A DNA stretch of 64,000 bases from Symbiodinium sp. CCMP2592 (taxonomy: Eukaryota; Sar; Dinophyceae; Suessiales; Symbiodiniaceae): NCBI GenBank assembly GCA_905221615.1, contig CAJNDT010000491.1:558001-622000 (forward strand), written 5' to 3'. Shown in pieces: positions 24,465 to 36,049 of this stretch. The notes beneath the pieces were generated by a model. It saw only the letters and a program-made list of their open reading frames with translations. It made no database searches and was not told where the DNA came from. The stretch's first letter is position 1. Each line of letters starts with the position of its first letter. The translations under genes were made by a program, and so were the position numbers.

Positions 24465-24855
24465 GCAGGCGACCTCGATCGTACTATGTGAGACGACATA
24501 AATCTGAACTCATCCTCCGAGTAGCAAGCTGCAGCGCTTGACATGGCTAACTAACAGTGTTAGGCTGCGGGCTGCTAGAAGCGAGGAGGGTCTTCGTAGC
24601 GACCTGCAACAACCAAGCAACTTGCCGTACTCCTAATACACACTGATTCCAAACTGCATCCGAGGTACACCTCCAGTAGATATGAACTTCAAAATATCTT
24701 GAACGGTCTCCTGAATGTATCCTGTGATCCATCCATCGCTCGAGGCAGTGGGCATTGGCTATACAAGACTGATCGAAAATCTGAGTCTTGGCGAAAGACT
24801 TTTGGGATCTAGGGTTTCGGCCTTTGGAGCTTTGGGTCTCGTGTTTCGGGCTATC

Positions 24856-24889
<34 letters not shown>

Positions 24890-25459
24890 CATATATATAT
24901 AGGGTCTTATATATGGGTCACGGTTTGGCGCTCAAGGGTTTGTGTTGGTATGTGTGGGATTTAAGGGCTAGAGGCCTTCGGAGTTTAAGGACTAGGGCAT
25001 CGGCCAGGGTTTAAGCTCAATAGTGAATAATGTGTGTGGCTAGGGTTCCATAGGGGACTTGCAACATGGGGCTCATTGCAAGCTTGCTATCCCCAATCAC
25101 GGCAGCGTGAGGGTTGGGGTCTGCGATCAGCCACAACAGCATAAATCACAACCGATCTTAATGATTCGTGTGGATCATCTGCACTGTATAAAGCTCTCGA
25201 CAAGCCGGTCAGATCATTTTGCACCCCGAGTCGCTCTTGTAGACACATATGAATGCTACCGGCAATCCCTTTGAGACTGCATCTATAGCAGGTTGCTTGC
25301 AGGACACCCCGGGTATAGCTTAAGGAGTTTGTTCGAGTAAAAGGATTGTGTAACACGGTTAAACTCATTACACATGCAAAGCCCACTCCAGCAGTCCAGA
25401 TCGCCACCCCAGCCGAGGCACTTGTGCTCGCTGCACGATCGTGCCACGAAAACGTCTGC
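24465..25459. other. Non-coding host DNA with TA microsatellite and telomere-like words
   Basis: No convincing gene is seen. A (TA) tract runs from about 24858 to 24902. Around it are degenerate relatives of TTTAGGG (AGGGTTTCGG, GGGTTTGTG, AGGGTTTAAG). It may be intron between minus-strand exons on either side. Confidence 0.5.
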
Positions 25460-25699
25460 GTAGATCAGGCCCGGGCCCGCTTTTCCGGTGGCTCCTCAGC
25501 CCCTTCATCATCTTGTCCCTCAGCATCATCACCATCGTCAGCCCACTCTTCACCATCATGATGTTCTTCTGCCTCTTCTTCTTCTTCTTCCTCTGGCCAA
25601 TCCTCCTGTTCGGGCTGAGTCTCGAGGGTGGCATCGGTCTTCTGCTTCTTCAACTCTTTTTCTGCTTGTTTTTCCTGCTTTTGTTTCTCGGCAGCTTTG
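25460..25699 (-). CDS. Possible exon, Lys/Glu-rich acidic segment
   Basis: Reading leftward from an AG acceptor near 25700, the frame is KAAEKQKQEKQAEKELKKQK, then a block of Glu/Asp (WPEEEEEEEAEEHH) and EEPPEKRARA. It is low complexity, so coding status is uncertain, but it lies between other minus-strand exon-like frames and ends near a plausible donor. Confidence 0.35.
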
Positions 25700-26490
25700 C
25701 CTGATGAGAACAGTGGTTTGCGAGCCCACACAAGACTTTTGCAAACTACGGTTGCTAAGCGGAGACACATCGTTCATGGGTCAGGAACACACCATCGGCA
25801 TGGTTCACATCAGCTGCATATTCCTGGCGGGAGCAGCAGGTATTGTAGCTAGCTGGGGTTGTAGGATTTTGGGATTTAGGGTCTGGGGAGTCTGGGGTTT
25901 CGGGTTGGAATCCAGGCAGCAAGTTTATGGCGTCAGGTTTGATGCTACTACAGGAGAGACAAACAATCAAGTAATTATAACGAAACTCTACAAAACCGTT
26001 TGTAAACCAACTCGACACTTCCGGGATCCCAGAGTCTGACCTCTACGGAAGACCCCCCCCAAAAAGAAACCACTCTTTTGCAAACCCTGCTGTTTGCACC
26101 TGCAGCTGCTTGCAAAACAGTACACCCGACAGCCTCAAAACATCCTGCAAAACACTTTCCTTAGCATGCACGGGAGATCTGCTGTGCACCCTCGTATATG
26201 TTGTGGCGGGAAGCTCTTTCAGGATCTTGTAGCACTGCTCGTTGACCTCGCCCATAGGCTTGATATCGGCCTGAATAAGTTGGAGCGAAGAAAACTAAAC
26301 AGAGATGCTCAGCAACGACTGTACACATTCAAGTCGCCTCTTGTCGTTTCAACCCTGTGCTCTTCAGATTGGTAGCCGTCGTCATCGCTTTATCGGCAAG
26401 GGATGGCAGCCTGAATCAATTCCACTCGATGACACAAACACATGTGGCACAGTCACACCTAGTCAAGCGAGGATCTGCTGTAGGTCTTTC

Positions 26491-26745
<255 letters not shown>

Positions 26746-26970
26746 CCGAGCAACACAAGGGGTCCTTGGCGGCCTTTCCTTTATTTTTTCCTTTGCCTTT
26801 ACCTTTGAAGCCTTTCCCTTTGCCTCCACTCTCGGCTTCTCCAAAACCTTGGCTGCCGAATGCACCAGCCTTGCCCTGCAGAGCCTCAGCAAAGGAAGCA
26901 CGAGCAGCTTTGTTGGCTGGCAATTTGGCGACTGCCGAAGTCTTGCTGCCGATCTCCTTCTTGTTGGCAC
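26746..26970 (-). CDS. Possible exon, Gly/Lys-rich segment
   Basis: After an AG at 26971-26972 the minus strand reads GANKKEIGSKTSAVAKLPAN, KAARASFAEALQGKAG and then a GKGKGFKGKGKGKNKGK run that reaches the (GA) tract. Such KGKGK segments are common in dinoflagellate nucleic-acid-binding and unknown proteins. The downstream boundary is not clear because the microsatellite follows at once. Confidence 0.4.
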
Positions 26971-27272
26971 CTGGGCTTCATCAGGCTTTTCGGGCTTGTA
27001 GGATTCAGGGTTTAGGGTTCGGTTGCGGGATTTTGGGCGGTCTCACCGTTGTGGCTTGGCACAAACAAATGGGCTTTGTCGAGGTATGTGCTTGAGGGTT
27101 TGGGGTTCAGGGCTTCGGGCGATTAAATGTTTCTGACTTCAAACAATTCTCTATAGAGGAAATTGAGAGGCAGGGACTTCCATCACCTATGTATCGAAGC
27201 CAAGGGGCTGGAGTCCTTGATGTCGCGAAATACCGTGTAAATTCGCATCTCGGGATTTGTTTTGTCCTGACA

Positions 27273-27276
<4 letters not shown>

Positions 27277-27317
<41 letters not shown>

Positions 27318-27330
27318 GTACGTGTGTCTA
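27277..27330. repeat. (TG)n microsatellite
   Basis: About 40 bp of pure TG followed by GTGTACGTGTGT variants. Non-coding. Confidence 0.95.
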
Positions 27331-27349
27331 TATGAATGAGAAACATGAT

Positions 27350-27560
27350 GACGAAGGGCCGGCCTGTGGATGCGGGGTGCCTCGCTGTTTTGCCACCACT
27401 TGTTCTTCCAAGAATTTCTGCTGAACATCTGTCGTGTAAAGCTTGCGAAGCTCACAAAATGGAAGCGATATCCAGTTCTCCTTGTTCGTCACCGTGTCTT
27501 TCCTCAGTTTGAATATGTGCTGGTGACCATACATGCGAGGTACACAGGAGAAAACAAAGT
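27350..27560 (-). CDS. Possible exon of the minus-strand host gene
   Basis: The minus frame encodes MYGHQHIFKLRKDTVTNK, WISLPFCELRKLYTTDVQQK and FLEEQVVAKQRGTPHPQAG. It is a normal-composition amino-acid sequence without low complexity, in line with neighbouring exon-like frames. No family is recognised and splice sites were not assigned. Confidence 0.35.
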
Positions 27561-27804
27561 GCAGCTGGTTGTCTCTATGTAGAAGGCTTCAACTTGGATG
27601 TCATTCATGTCCTTGTGGACAATAAATGCCTTCAAAAAGCTGAATTTGAGTATCACGGTGAAGTGGCTACGGCATGGGAACGTGGATGGCATGGTGTGCA
27701 TCAGGCTCTATATATAAGGCATGCACTTCTCTACCGGATCCTTGGTCGCTTTCCATTTCTCGAGCAATCCGGGTTTGAGTCCTGCCATAGGGTCTCAGAA
27801 TACT

Positions 27805-27841
27805 TTTAGGGTTTAGGGTTTAGGGTTAGGGTTTAGGGTTT
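27805..27841. repeat. Interstitial telomere-type repeat (TTTAGGG)n
   Basis: Five units in a row, one of them TTAGGG. TTTAGGG is the telomere repeat reported for dinoflagellates. It directly follows (on the minus strand) the exon-like frame 27845-28142. Single degenerate units occur throughout 23000-32000 and 50700-55000. Confidence 0.9.
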
Positions 27842-27844
27842 GGA

Positions 27845-28142
27845 TGTGTAGTAGCGGTCCATCTCCACTCTCGAACCGCCGTCTCATGGATTCGTTGAGC
27901 CTCTTCCTCAAGCCCAAGTCCAATTCACCAGGTTCGGCCATACTCAGAATCTTCTCGATCTGTTCATGACTCAGCTTTGCTACCTCAGCGGTTGCATTGC
28001 TGCATTCAAGCACAAGACCAGGGATGTGCCACGATTTCCAAACATGCGGCTTCGTAGCAGCAGGCACGACATCTCCCGGCGACGGGGCCGTGCGTGGAGC
28101 AGGCCTTGAGATTTGGGCACCGGGTGACGGCATGGCTTGCAA
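27845..28142 (-). CDS. Possible exon of the minus-strand host gene
   Basis: The frame reads MPSPGAQISRPAPRTAPSPG, KPHVWKSWHIPGLVLECSN, LSHEQIEKILSMAEPGELDLG and RLNESMRRRFESGDGPLLHIQ, then enters the TTTAGGG repeat. Composition is that of a real exon with a Pro-rich linker and a helical part. No family is recognised. Confidence 0.45.
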
Positions 28143-28450
28143 AGCTCGGGATAAACTTTGTCTTTGGGACTCCTCATATATGCAACCCTAGTATAAAGCC
28201 AGAAACCCTAAACCCAAACACCCTCAACTGTCTTTAGGGTTTTAGCTTTTGGGGCTTAGGGCTCTTTAGGGTGTTGGGAGGGTTCGGGGTCTTTAAAGGC
28301 TTTTCATCCGGGTGCATATATAGATGGCTGCCCGGAAATGTTGTGAAACCTAACTCGCTTATAATGCATGCTGAGGCTCTTCTCTGCACTTTCTGGGCTC
28401 GTTGACACCGTTCTTGGATTTGAGTCAGCAAGACCTTGGATGCTGATCGG

Positions 28451-29173
28451 TCATCGCATCAATCGTGAGTATATCTGCTCATTGTTAACATGACCGTGTG
28501 CGGCTGTGTTGCTGGCGGCGGAGCACTTGTGGTCCGACCAAGTCAGCTGTCTTTTCAAGGCTGGGGTCCGGGGCTCGGCCTGTTCCTGATCACCTCCCTG
28601 CGACTCAGCTTCAACAAGCTTTCCTTCTGTGGCTTCGGTCTTTCCTGAACCTTTCGGGTGCGGCTCGTCCTCTTCTTTTCCCTTCGGCGGGGCGTCTGCG
28701 GCTTCGGTCTTTCCTGAACCTTTGGTCGGCGACTTCGTCTTTCCTTTTCCTTTGGCGGGGGCATGCCCAAAGGGAGCAAACGGCAGTCCACTGTGTCCTG
28801 CCGGTGCCGAACTCGGCGCAGGGGCGGACATTTCTTGCACTAAAGGTGGGCATCGGAGGCACGGCATCGTTGGTCGGCACTGGCCGAAGCGTTGTAGAGA
28901 TGGTAGCATTCGGCGCCAGGGTGTACGTGCCAGTTTCACTGTGGAGGATAGGAGCACCGACACCATCGCCGACGAAGCTAGATCGCCCGAGCATGGCATT
29001 GTACCATCTAGATGGGCCCTTGCCAGCTGGAACCGTATGTGTATCGTAAAAGATCTGGCAGGGAAACGTAGGGCTCGGCTTCGGTTCAGGAGCAAAGATT
29101 CGCACATCAGGAGCGGGCCGAGCCTCCGGACGAAGATCATTGTCCGTCGAGATCGGCCCAAAGCTCTGAGCAC
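28451..29173 (-). pseudogene. Minus-strand host gene, Gly/Lys/Pro-rich segment
   Basis: The end of this frame (from about 28840) encodes SAPAPSSAPAGHSGLPFAPFGHAPAKGKGKTK with two KGSGKTEA units and TPALKRQLTWSDHKCSAAS. It appears to continue, in a shifted phase, the frame 28611-29435. The upper part of this frame is therefore shadow. A one-base change near 28830 would join them. Confidence 0.4.
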
Positions 29174-29400
29174 ATCCCGATGTCACTCCAGCGGCATTTG
29201 CCCAAGGAACGGCGACATTCGGTGATCTTCCCGAAAAACATGCGGATGTTTGGCCAAAATTCTGTCGGATTGGCCCAGCAGGATTATTCTGCTCATGACT
29301 TTCGCTGAGTTGTCCGTCAGCGACTCGTTGCTGAGCTCGCCTCAAAATCTCCATCAAGATTCGGGCAACCCGTCTGAGAGTGCACTGTTGAAGCCTTTTC
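28830..29400 (-). pseudogene. Minus-strand host gene, middle segment
   Basis: Within the frame 28611-29435 the coding-like part runs from SESHEQNNPAGPIRQNFGQ through VTSGCAQSFGPISTDNDLR, GKGPSRWYNAMLGRSSFVGDG and ILHSETGTYTLAP. It links 29317-30609 upstream with 28451-29173 downstream, each in a different phase. This suggests either introns with unusual dinoflagellate boundaries or decay. Confidence 0.4.
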
Positions 29401-30609
29401 AGCAGGCGCTGCATTGCAACCAGGCGGAGAGCCATGATCGATCGGACCTAGCAGCAAAGATCGTGGAATGGCAGTACTATGTCCGCCAGGGAATAATGTG
29501 CCAGGAACTGGCGGCAAGTCCGCAGGACGTGGGATATCACCGTCATGATCGCTAAAATCAAAGAACTGGGTTCGTTCCTGTCGCGAAGGAGTCGATCTGT
29601 CAGAAACAGACCTGTGAGCGTGGGCGTTCTCAAGATGCAGGACTCGAGTAGCAAGATGATCCATGAGAACACGATTACTCTCCTTATGATCGTGAAGAGC
29701 TCGGCTCATCTCTGTCCTGATGACCTCGATACGGTTGGCGGCATTCTGCTCAACCGCAGCGATGCGCGCTTCAGCATTTGAGATATTGATCTGAATTTGC
29801 TGTAGCGCGTCAGGATACTCCTTGATGTGGCGGATCGTCTCAGCAAGCTGCATGGACAAGGATCCTGCACGCTTCTCGTTGAGTCGGTGAATCCGCTCAT
29901 CAAACTCAATGAATCGATCGTTTACCATCGAGTTGAGCCTCGCGAAGTGAGCCTCAAGTGACTCATGATCGGAAATCCGCTTTTCACGAATCGAGTCCTG
30001 GACGAGCGTGAGTCGATCCTGCTCATCTCCTAACTCAGCTGGAAGAAGCTCCCACATGTCTCGGGAATTATTGTCAAGCACTTCGGTGACATCCGAGACT
30101 CCGTTCCTCAAAATCTCGAGGTCGGCCTGAGTGTTGGTGACACCCTGCGCGATCGCCAGAATATCGGCGGCGATACGCGCGGATGCATCAGAGCCGATAG
30201 CCTCGTTCACCAGGGCCCCGTCGGGACAAGAGCCCATGAGCCTCCCGCCAACATCGTGTGCGGGGGCGGCACCACCACGACCCAGCGCGTTAATCGTTGC
30301 GCCGGAATCGTGGGGTGCATGTTGGTGCTCGCTCATTGGCACAGCGGGGAGCGAGGCTCCACCGCGGCCTGCCGCCGGCCCATAAGAATCGGACGCGGCG
30401 GGACGCGGCGGGCGGAAAGACGCCGGGTCCGAAATTGGTGGACCACGGTCGTCTGGCCCGGACCCGCAAAGAGTCCGAGCGCCCTCTGGATCCCCGTGAA
30501 GGGAAAGAGGACAAGAAGAAAGATCGGTCGGAAAGAGGGTGTGCGTGAACTGGTGTGCGTGGAAGCAGAAGTGGACGCAGAAAAAGCAGGCAACGGAGGC
30601 CGGAGGCAA
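29317..30609 (-). CDS. Coiled-coil host protein, 5' part of the minus-strand gene
   Basis: The 430-residue frame has a Pro/Gly/Ala-rich N-terminal part, then a long helical region (about 130-320) with heptads such as RFIEFDERIHRLNEKRAGSL and NRIEVIRTEMSRALHDHKES, and a disordered C-terminal end. An upstream frame starting at ATG 30794 (MATPIGSPHVPSTVGSS) may be the true 5' end, joined by an intron near 30400-30500. No catalytic domain is seen. With the exon-like pieces down to 21638 it may form one very long gene, which cannot be shown without transcripts. Confidence 0.5.
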   Translation of the reverse strand: MPPASVACFFCVHFCFHAHQFTHTLFPTDLSSCPLSLHGDPEGARTLCGSGPDDRGPPISDPASFRPPRPAASDSYGPAAGRGGASLPAVPMSEHQHAPHDSGATINALGRGGAAPAHDVGGRLMGSCPDGALVNEAIGSDASARIAADILAIAQGVTNTQADLEILRNGVSDVTEVLDNNSRDMWELLPAELGDEQDRLTLVQDSIREKRISDHESLEAHFARLNSMVNDRFIEFDERIHRLNEKRAGSLSMQLAETIRHIKEYPDALQQIQINISNAEARIAAVEQNAANRIEVIRTEMSRALHDHKESNRVLMDHLATRVLHLENAHAHRSVSDRSTPSRQERTQFFDFSDHDGDIPRPADLPPVPGTLFPGGHSTAIPRSLLLGPIDHGSPPGCNAAPAEKASTVHSQTGCPNLDGDFEASSATSR

Positions 30610-30799
30610 AGCACGAGCATCGGCAGGAGCAGCGAGCGTGCCGGCGTTGATCGTGCCAGGCGTTGCGAAGCGTGGGTGGTGCAGCGAGATGCGTGGGCAC
30701 TTTCATCGGGCTCCACGACATCCCGTGCGACCGGCGTCACTAGTGAAGAACCGACAGTCGAAGGGACATGAGGAGAACCGATCGGAGTCGCCATTCTCT

Positions 30800-33030
30800 C
30801 GGTGGCGCGGCCAACCACAAGTTCCGAACTTGGTCTGAGCCAGGAAGACGGTAGTGATCGGACGCTGATTGGATCAGGCGTTCCGAGTGCCTAAGCAGCA
30901 GCAGCGAAGCAGCAATCCACAATCGGATGCAGAGGTCCTATATACGGCTGATAACCTGTGAAAAGCAGAGGAATCCACTTAACTCTCGGTCACAAAGCTC
31001 AGGGCAACCAATCGTAGATCGTAGCAAAGCACAGCAAAGCAAGCAAGGCAAGAACGATCAGAGACTAATGCCGTTAGTTCGACACTCAGCGGAAAGGCAA
31101 CACTAGAATTCCCAAGCGCTAGCGGACCTTTTGCTGGTACTCGCGTAAGCGGTACTTGAGCAGTCAAGCTGCGTAAGTGAAACAAAGATGGTGTGAATCC
31201 TAACCAGGATACAGAAGCACATGTACACATGTACGTGACAAATCACACTTTGTACTGGGCCATTGCAGGGTGAGGATGGTTTAGGGGTTTAGGTTTCGGG
31301 GTGTTGCGGCTTTGGGGTTTGTTGGTTGAATTTTCAGGGTGTTACGCCTCAGTCGCTTGAGGCATGGCGTGGTGTCATGGCAAAAATACCCGACTCTAAA
31401 CTCTTCGTTAACACTTGCAGCAACCACCAGCTAACAATGAAACATTGCAGCAAAATCCTGCTTTAACTAAACAACCCTAAAACCCAAACCAAACCGTGTG
31501 GAGCTCAGGCTTTAAGACTCCCAAGCCCCGAACCACATTCTGCACCACAACCCTGAGCACTCCGGGCCGTTCAGGGATCAGTCGGGCAACGAAGCCCGGC
31601 AAACAATCTCTAAGCACGGGGCCTTCCGACAAATAGGTCCACCGACACTGTAGGCGCTACCCTCTGAGAGATCCTCGAGCCCTAAGCACCTTTTTGCGCC
31701 CTGAATCTTGAAACCTGATAGTGCGCGTAAAAGCCACACCAAGCGTGGTGGCGCCTCAACCCTAAGGGATCTGAGCCGTACAATCTGCGCAGGTTCATGC
31801 GGTGTATCCTAAACCATCAGCCCCCAAACCTTTCAAAACCATAAAAAACCCGAACTAAATCTCTGACCCTTGTTCGGGTTCATTTGGTTCCTTTCGTGTG
31901 GGTTCGGCATGAGGTCCGTGCCTCGTCCCAGAGCCGGAAGCCCAAATACTGGAGCTTCTGCGGAACCACTGGAGGAGTGACGGAATACCTGGGAGAGAAC
32001 ATGTAGGACAAACTTAGACCTGCAATTTGTGTGCTGCATTTTGGTGCGTTAGTAATTAAAACTTACATGCCATGTCGTGACGACCTGCATGCATGACATG
32101 TGGACTAGTTGTGCACGGTCCTTCGTGCTCCACGCGACTCGGACAAGCTTGATGGTTTCCGTGACCGAGAAGTATCATAACCCTGAATTCTCCAACAATC
32201 CAAACAATCGAGCTACACGAGTCATGTGATTCGAAATGAAATCAATAGACATACTAAACTACATACACACACCCATTTGTACATGATGCAGCGCTGCTCC
32301 CCCCCCCCCCGCCCTTTCACTTTCTCCCCGTGGTTGTGGTTGGCTGCCCCCCCTTCCATGACGATTCCTGGTTGGGCGTCCGGTTGCTAAAGGTTAGGGC
32401 CGTAGGATATGATACAAATCCTCTGAAGTCCGACCTGCCCTGAACTGCAAAGCCACTGATAGTGACAGTGATGACTATTACGGTGATGATGATGATGATG
32501 ATGATGACGAAGATGGTGATCATAATCCCCAGCAGCCGCACTCTCCCCTCCGGTACGTTGCCCAAAATTCCCGAATGAAAAACATTCAAAAACGTGCTCA
32601 AACGGAACTTGGTGTGGAATGACAACAAACGGTACAATCTTCGCAACAACATCACAAGCCAGGCACGATTTTCAACTAGATAAAGCAATGAAAATGCGGC
32701 AATGAAGCTCAAAGCAACATAAAAGCAGATGTACCGCCAGCAGCAACACTGGCAATACCAGCATGCAAGATGCACATCAGCGTCATTGTCCACGCTGTCA
32801 TCGCCATCAATTTAATTTGTGGGGGGAGGGGGAGGGCAAGGGGGAAGGGAGGGGAAGGGTTGCGAGATTCACGGCCGCAAAGTTGCGCAGATTGCGCGAG
32901 AGTCGACAGTTACGAGAAATATGATGCACACGAGCACCATCCCTGCCTGCGACTGTTTACTCGGATGAGGGGCCTGGCTTGGGCCTGGGGGTACGGGGTG
33001 GGCTGGGGGTGGGCATACCAGGGGGGGGGG
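30800..33030. other. Host non-coding DNA
   Basis: No convincing gene. It contains degenerate telomere-like words (GGTTTAGGGGTTTAGG near 31280, AACCCTAAAACCC near 31475), a C-run at 32299-32311, a GATGAT run near 32490, and G-runs at 32821-32850 and 33021-33030. The minus-strand 158-residue frame at 32317-32793 spans low-complexity Ile and is not credible. Confidence 0.6.
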
Positions 33031-33198
33031 TGAAACACTGAATGTTACACATTTATTCAGGTGCTTGTCTGATTCACGTATCACTTGCATGTATCCTTGC
33101 CTGTCGCTCACGGTTCTAGCAGAGTACGAGCTACAGCTGTGCGCGTGGAACAACTCCTGTGCGCCTAGCAAGGGGATACATGCCCAGGTTACATCTCA
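33031..33198 (+). repeat. Probable 5' LTR of element A
   Basis: It aligns with 49876-50015 over its whole length, sharing TGAAACAxTGAATGTTACAC, TTGCATGTATCC, TTGCCTGT and CCCAGGTTACATCTCA, with one insertion of about 25 bp. It starts TG and ends CA. The divergence indicates an old insertion. Confidence 0.75.
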
Positions 33199-33201
33199 AA
33201 G

Positions 33202-33213
33202 TGGTTGCGGAGC
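33202..33213 (+). promoter_or_regulatory. Candidate tRNA primer-binding site of element A
   Basis: TGGTTGCGGAGC lies three bases after the LTR end. It begins TGG as required for pairing with a tRNA 3' CCA and matches 9 of 12 positions of the common copia site TGGTATCAGAGC. The tRNA is not identified. Confidence 0.45.
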
Positions 33214-33557
33214 TACCGGAAACGGGAAACTTCACGCCGGTGAAGGTACCCGTTAGTGCTGGCCACACCGAGGCAACTGGATCCTCGGTGTGCTTCACAC
33301 AAGTCCAGGTGACAAGAGTCTCTGCGGCAAACTTCGCTCAGGTTTGTGCCGGGGCTCAATCCGTGGACAGCGCGATGGCTAGCCACTCTGCTGTGCCGTA
33401 TGAGCATGGCGAAGGAGATGATGACTACCTCCTTCATGGAAGTGAATCATATGCGACGAATCATCGTCATCTCAATGAATCACACCGTCTCCCAGCTTTC
33501 CAGCAGGTGACCACCAAAGTACCGCCGTCTTGAGACAGACGAGGAAGTTGGTTTGCC

Positions 33558-34800
33558 TATGATGATGCGATCGATGACTGGTGTGATATCACGGAGTTGG
33601 AAAATGATAAGAGAGAACCAGCTTTGCTAAACCGTTTGGAAGGTGAAGCTGCGATCCACAAGAGGCATTTGGACAGGGACCGCCTGAAGGATCCGAACAA
33701 CGGAGTGAAGTACTTCAAGAGTTTCCTCAGGCCACTCTTCGTGAAGGGCGCAATGAATGTGTTCCTCTAGCGGACTCTAGCGCTTCCAGCAGTTCATGAA
33801 CTTGCACCGCGGGAATGGAGACATGCTTCGTTGGATTACCAGGTTTCAGCTCTCTGTCCTTTGGATGCAGGAAGCCTTCAACGACACCTACCTTCCGATC
33901 ACGGACCCAAACAATGCAGAGGTCCGAGCGTTCATAGCAGGACTTCCCCCCGAAGAGCAGGGTGACATCACCCCTGAAGATGCGATGGAGCGAGCCAACA
34001 ATCGGCTCAGAAATCAGCATGCTCGGACGATTCCGATCACGGCCAACGGCCCGGCCAACTTGGTTGCCCTTATCTTTGCCTTCTTGTCCGACCTCACGCA
34101 GGATCAGCGGCAGGTTTTGACTTCATTGGTGTCCCATCGGAACCGCGTGCTGGCAGACTACCGCCTCAATGAGCTTTGCGAGGTTTACCTGGAGACATTT
34201 TGCACGACCAAGACTTCCGTCGACAACCCTCTCCTCGCACCTTCTGGTCATGGGGGCAGAAAGACACTCTTGGCGATTGAGGAAGGCTACCTAGACAATC
34301 ATGAAGGCTGTTGGGTCGAGGATGAAGAGGACGGCGCAGAAGGGTCATGGTCTCTGAAAGCTGACGAGGACGCCTTCTGGGTCTACGAGGAGGAGAACTA
34401 CAAATGGTTCCAGAGATGCCTCCAAGGTCGCAAGATGCGACGTGGATTCAAAGGAGGCCGCCGCAAATGCAAAGGAAAAGGTGGCAAACGATCCAGTGGA
34501 AGACGATTCTTCAAGAAGAGGAAAGGCAAGCCGAATCTTGCCGATGATCAGACAGATGCCTGGCAAGCAGACGGACAATGCCAGGACAGTCAATGGCAAG
34601 ACCAGTCTTCGGACGATTGGTCATGGTACGAGTCCGAGGAGTCCTATGCAGCCAAGGCCAAGGAAAGAAGGACAAAGGAAAGGGCAAGCGTGGAGAAGAT
34701 GGAAAGGACGGGAAGTCCGGCTTCAAGGACGGAACAGCGCAACTCGCCGATGCTGCCCAGAGCAGTGACATACAGTCACTGCCACAACGTTCTTCTTTAA
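33558..34800 (+). pseudogene. gag: Copia gag of element A, frameshifted
   Basis: It would encode the capsid of the retrotransposon particle. The first piece (33558-33770) reads AIDDWCDITELENDKREPALLN...GVKYFKSFLRPLFVKGAMNVFL and ends in TAG. The frame then shifts to 33796-34800, which starts NLHRGNGDMLRWITRFQLSV, includes NPLLAPSGHGGRKTLLAIEE and an acidic-Trp stretch, and ends in basic KGKGGKRSSGRRFFKKRKGK. I know this order from Symbiodinium copia elements. The tail then becomes out of frame, so the gene is dead or mis-assembled. Confidence 0.75.
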
Positions 34801-34813
34801 CCGCACGACCCCA

Positions 34814-36034
34814 GTGAACTTTTCATTCATGGGCACGCAGGAGGAAGAGGCTTTCATCTCTCAGCCCTTGATGCCGACCGCGATGGTGTTGGACTTGGGG
34901 GTGTGCGAGAATGGTTTCTCGAGTGATCGCGCAGGACCTGACATGAGAACCGGGATTGTGGCATATGGTACAACATTGCCGAGACCACGTCCCAGTTCAC
35001 CTTTGCCAAGTCCTAGGGCGACAAGAAAGAACGCAGACAAAAAAGCTGCTGGGGATAGATATTCTTAGGATCACACAGGCATGAATGGCAGAAAGATTAG
35101 TCTCAAGGCTCATGGCCTCAAGAACTGATGGGTCTCTGCCCGGCCCGAATCTGAAACATATAATTCGCAAAACATGTCTACTGTAGGCTATCCGGCTAAC
35201 AAAAATAGGTCACTACAATGTACTGTTTTGACGACTCCATCCTCCACGGGAATGCGCCAAATCCCTTTTTATTGGTTCATCACCCTGCTGGGCCCGGGAT
35301 TTCCCGCAGCTCGCACCCGTCCCAAAAAAAGTTTATGTGCCTGCATGCAAAATATGGCGTCCTTCAAGCGCAGGCAAAACCTGGGATATCCGAGATTTGG
35401 ATCGGGATGTCCCGCTGCCCAGGCAAGCAAATATCCGGATTCAAGCATTCCCACATCTGCAGGATACGCTAGAAGACTTGATCACGCAAAAAGGCCAAAC
35501 AAATTGTCAGGCTATGCCGCCAAAAAAGATGTCGACATGACTCCAGAAATACACCTATGCACGGCTGTACCCCCCCCACTATTTTTCTCCAAGCCGAAAT
35601 CGCCTGCCAGCCAACAGTCGGGAAACGTTGAATGCTTGCATGTAGCATCCGATACTGGTTGTTTATGTTTGGGTGCATTTGTTGGGCCTGAAGTCCGAGT
35701 CGACAAAGTGCAGTGCAACCAGAAGCTGGTTGTGCGCACGAACGACCGGGAGTACATGGTTCAGCCCACGGAGTTTGACATTGTTGAGCAGGGTCATGTT
35801 CCGGTTCTCATGTCCTTGCCGCAAATGCGCAACCTGAGGTTTCAATGCGAACTCCATCCAGACAAGGCGCTGCTTAGAAGTCCTGAACTGGGGATTACCA
35901 ATGTGGAGTTGAAGGTAGCACCTAGCTCATATCTCGTGCTTGACCTTCTCGACCTCAGTCGTCTGATGTGGAGCGTTCGTTTCGACAAGCACAAGCAGTC
36001 GAGTTTTCTCACTTACTTCTCGCGGTTTCATTAG
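34814..36034 (+). pseudogene. Copia protease region of element A with an internal insertion
   Basis: The part 34814-35060 carries PVNFSFMGTQEEEAF and AMVLDLGV, the position of the aspartic-protease D-x-G site, and in another phase TSQFTFAKS. The coding pattern stops near 35065 and resumes near 35585 with VECLHVASDTG, then YMVQPTEFDIVEQGHVPVLMSLPQMRNL and SSYLVLDLLDLS. The last block is the conserved end of the protease domain in this family. The interval 35065-35585 has no coding signal and looks like an inserted sequence. Confidence 0.7.
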
Positions 36035-36049
36035 AAGACCCGTTGAAGC

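Noticed and set aside
32317-32793. 158-residue minus frame with hydrophobic Ile run
   Set aside because: The Ile run comes from a GATGAT repeat; no family likeness.
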